Positions 62,819 to 64,000 of a stretch of DNA of 64,000 nt are shown in pieces. Origin of the DNA: Novipirellula artificiosorum (GTDB taxonomy: Bacteria > Planctomycetota > Planctomycetia > Pirellulales > Pirellulaceae); assembly GCF_007860135.1 (NCBI RefSeq), contig NZ_SJPV01000021.1, positions 1 to 64,000 of the forward strand. Direction: 5' to 3'. Every line of letters begins with the position of its first letter. Positions within the stretch are counted from its first letter, which is position 1. The position numbers and the translations under genes were made by a program. Under the pieces are notes generated by a model. That model was not told where the DNA came from. It saw only the letters and a program-made list of their open reading frames with translations, and ran no database searches.

Positions 62819-64000
62819 ATAGATGTTTTCTCTCACGACTGTTGTGCTTCGCAGTGATGTTTTCGGCGGGAGTTACTGACGCCGCGCAGCCGAACATCTT
62901 GTTGATTGTCTCGGAAGACAACGGACCGGAACTGGGTTGTTATGGCGATGTTTATGCAAGGACCCCAAATCTTGACAAGCTTGCCGATGAGGGCATTCGC
63001 TTCAATCGAGCTTTTGTTGCCCAGGCCGGTTGTAGTCAATCGCGCGCCAGCTTTCTGACCGGACTTTACCCTCATCAACATGGACAGATCGGATTGGCGA
63101 CTTGGGGGTTTCGAATGTATCGCGAAGACACTCCTAATCTTCCCCGCAGTCTGAAAGCCGCTGGTTATCGAACGGGAATCATCGGCAAACTACATATCAA
63201 TCCTGAGTCCGCATTCCCGTTTGACTTCCACGAGATTCCCACCGCGAATTTCAGTCGCAAGGATCTATCGAACTATGCCAACTACGCTGGGACTTTCTTT
63301 CAAGCGGCGGACGAACCATTCTTCCTCAGTGTCAACTATCCCGACGCGCACGATCCCTGGATTCGCCAGGTGGATGGATTACCGAAGTCGCCGCAAACCG
63401 GTAGCGAAGTGAAGGCGATGGCTTACATGGGCATCGATCCGCCAGAAATGCGAGCGATGGTCGCTGACTATTACAACTGCATCAGCCGTCTGGATTCGTT
63501 GATCGGAGATTTGCTCTCAACCCTCGAGCAATCGGGAAAGGCCGAAAATACGATAGTGATTTATATCGGTGACCATGGTGCTGACATGTTGCGCGGCAAA
63601 CGAACAAGTTACGAGGGCGGAGTCCGTGTTCCGATGATCATGCGATGGCCAAATCAAATCAACCCGCATGTGGAAGAAGCACTTGTCTCAACCGTCGATC
63701 TCATGCCGACTGTGTTGGAAGCCGCAAAAGCGTCTCCGGTCGCGGGACTCCCTGGTCGTTCTTTGCAACCGCTGATGAGCGGCGAGCCAGTTACTTGGCG
63801 CAACCACTTGTTTACGGAGTATCACACGCATGCCGCGGCACCGAATTATCATCCGCAAAGGGCCGTCCGGAATGATCAATACAAGCTGATTGAAAACCTG
63901 TTGCCCGATACATTAAACCCAGACTACGCGAATACGATTCGCAAGCTTGAAGCCGATGCGACGAGTCGCGGGGAAAAAGGTTTTTCAGGTGGTCTTCACA
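62815..64000 (+). CDS. Sulfatase with CSQSR active site (runs off window)
   Basis: At least 395 residues; the frame is open to the end of the window. Signal peptide, metal-binding VSEDNGPELGCYG, GKLHINPES, YIGDHGADMLRGKRTSYEGG. The active-site motif reads CSQSR (Cys73), with Gln at the position usually held by Pro. The rest is typical of heparan-N-sulfatase-like members. Overlaps the sialidase gene by ATGA, so it is the last visible gene of the sialic acid operon. Confidence 0.88.
   Translation, partial: MNRCFLSRLLCFAVMFSAGVTDAAQPNILLIVSEDNGPELGCYGDVYARTPNLDKLADEGIRFNRAFVAQAGCSQSRASFLTGLYPHQHGQIGLATWGFRMYREDTPNLPRSLKAAGYRTGIIGKLHINPESAFPFDFHEIPTANFSRKDLSNYANYAGTFFQAADEPFFLSVNYPDAHDPWIRQVDGLPKSPQTGSEVKAMAYMGIDPPEMRAMVADYYNCISRLDSLIGDLLSTLEQSGKAENTIVIYIGDHGADMLRGKRTSYEGGVRVPMIMRWPNQINPHVEEALVSTVDLMPTVLEAAKASPVAGLPGRSLQPLMSGEPVTWRNHLFTEYHTHAAAPNYHPQRAVRNDQYKLIENLLPDTLNPDYANTIRKLEADATSRGEKGFSGGLH

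Noticed and set aside
1-64000. CRISPR, tRNA, rRNA, prophage or integron
   Set aside because: No repeat-spacer array, cloverleaf, rRNA-like or phage gene set was seen by eye; no tRNA scan was run.

Overview
The window looks like chromosomal DNA of a planctomycete, most like a marine Rhodopirellula/Pirellulaceae relative. This is inferred from gene content: twelve type I sulfatase domains in 64 kb, a cytochrome/dehydrogenase/HEAT protein, fragments of the DUF1552 and DUF1592 secreted families, a Rhodopirellula/Verrucomicrobium-type ECF sigma factor, many signal-peptide or Tat-like Gfo/Idh/MocA, glycoside hydrolase and symporter proteins, and palindromic intergenic repeats. I see no tRNA, rRNA, CRISPR array or prophage. 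No sulfatase-maturation enzyme is encoded here, so formylglycine formation must come from elsewhere in the genome.

Layout. 0.2-9.5 kb (mostly minus strand): a GH43/beta-helix/DUF1593 protein, a dehydrogenase-HEAT protein, a Gfo/Idh/MocA oxidoreductase, and broken sulfatase, xylA and xylR genes. 9.7-24.1 kb: sulfatases, a LamG/DUF1080-like protein, a GH67-like protein, an IS256-family element, a DUF6807 protein and a FAD-oxidoreductase/sulfatase fusion. 24.2-26.1 kb: an ECF sigma gene followed by three gene fragments. 26.1-32.3 kb: a LysR gene divergent from an operon of MFS permease, Gfo/Idh-cyclase fusion, OtnK-like kinase and isopropylmalate/tartrate dehydrogenase-like enzyme, probably for an acid sugar. 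32.4-39.1 kb: a DUF5060 protein, a second GH67-like protein, a gutted sialate O-acetylesterase and a Gfo/Idh fragment. 39.2-45.5 kb: a tightly packed run of P60-like protein, serine hydrolase, two sulfatases, a sialidase-SGNH esterase fusion and an esterase stub. 45.4-53.8 kb: an AraC/XylR regulator, then a TetR-led run (alpha/beta hydrolase, two mutually truncated sulfatases, ceramidase-like protein, TIM-barrel isomerase). 53.9-56.2 kb: an agarase-like protein and a beta-helix protein. 56.4-64 kb: a sialic acid operon (NanA-type lyase, NanM-type mutarotase fused to a sodium symporter, sulfatase, GH33 sialidase, sulfatase) whose last four genes overlap by ATGA.

Taken together the genes describe extracellular stripping of sulfated, sialylated and acidic polysaccharides or glycoproteins, followed by import and catabolism. 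Two features stand out. First, at least ten genes end or restart abruptly, and the surviving pieces keep the order and orientation expected of simple interstitial deletions (xylA/xylR, sulfatase/sulfatase, OtnK/monooxygenase, an internally deleted esterase and an internally deleted sulfatase). Either the region is decaying through repeated deletion or the assembly has collapsed; read mapping would decide. Second, several multidomain fusions appear complete and intact (FAD oxidoreductase-sulfatase, sialidase-SGNH, Gfo/Idh-cyclase, mutarotase-symporter). All family assignments come from reading motifs by eye; no database search was run.
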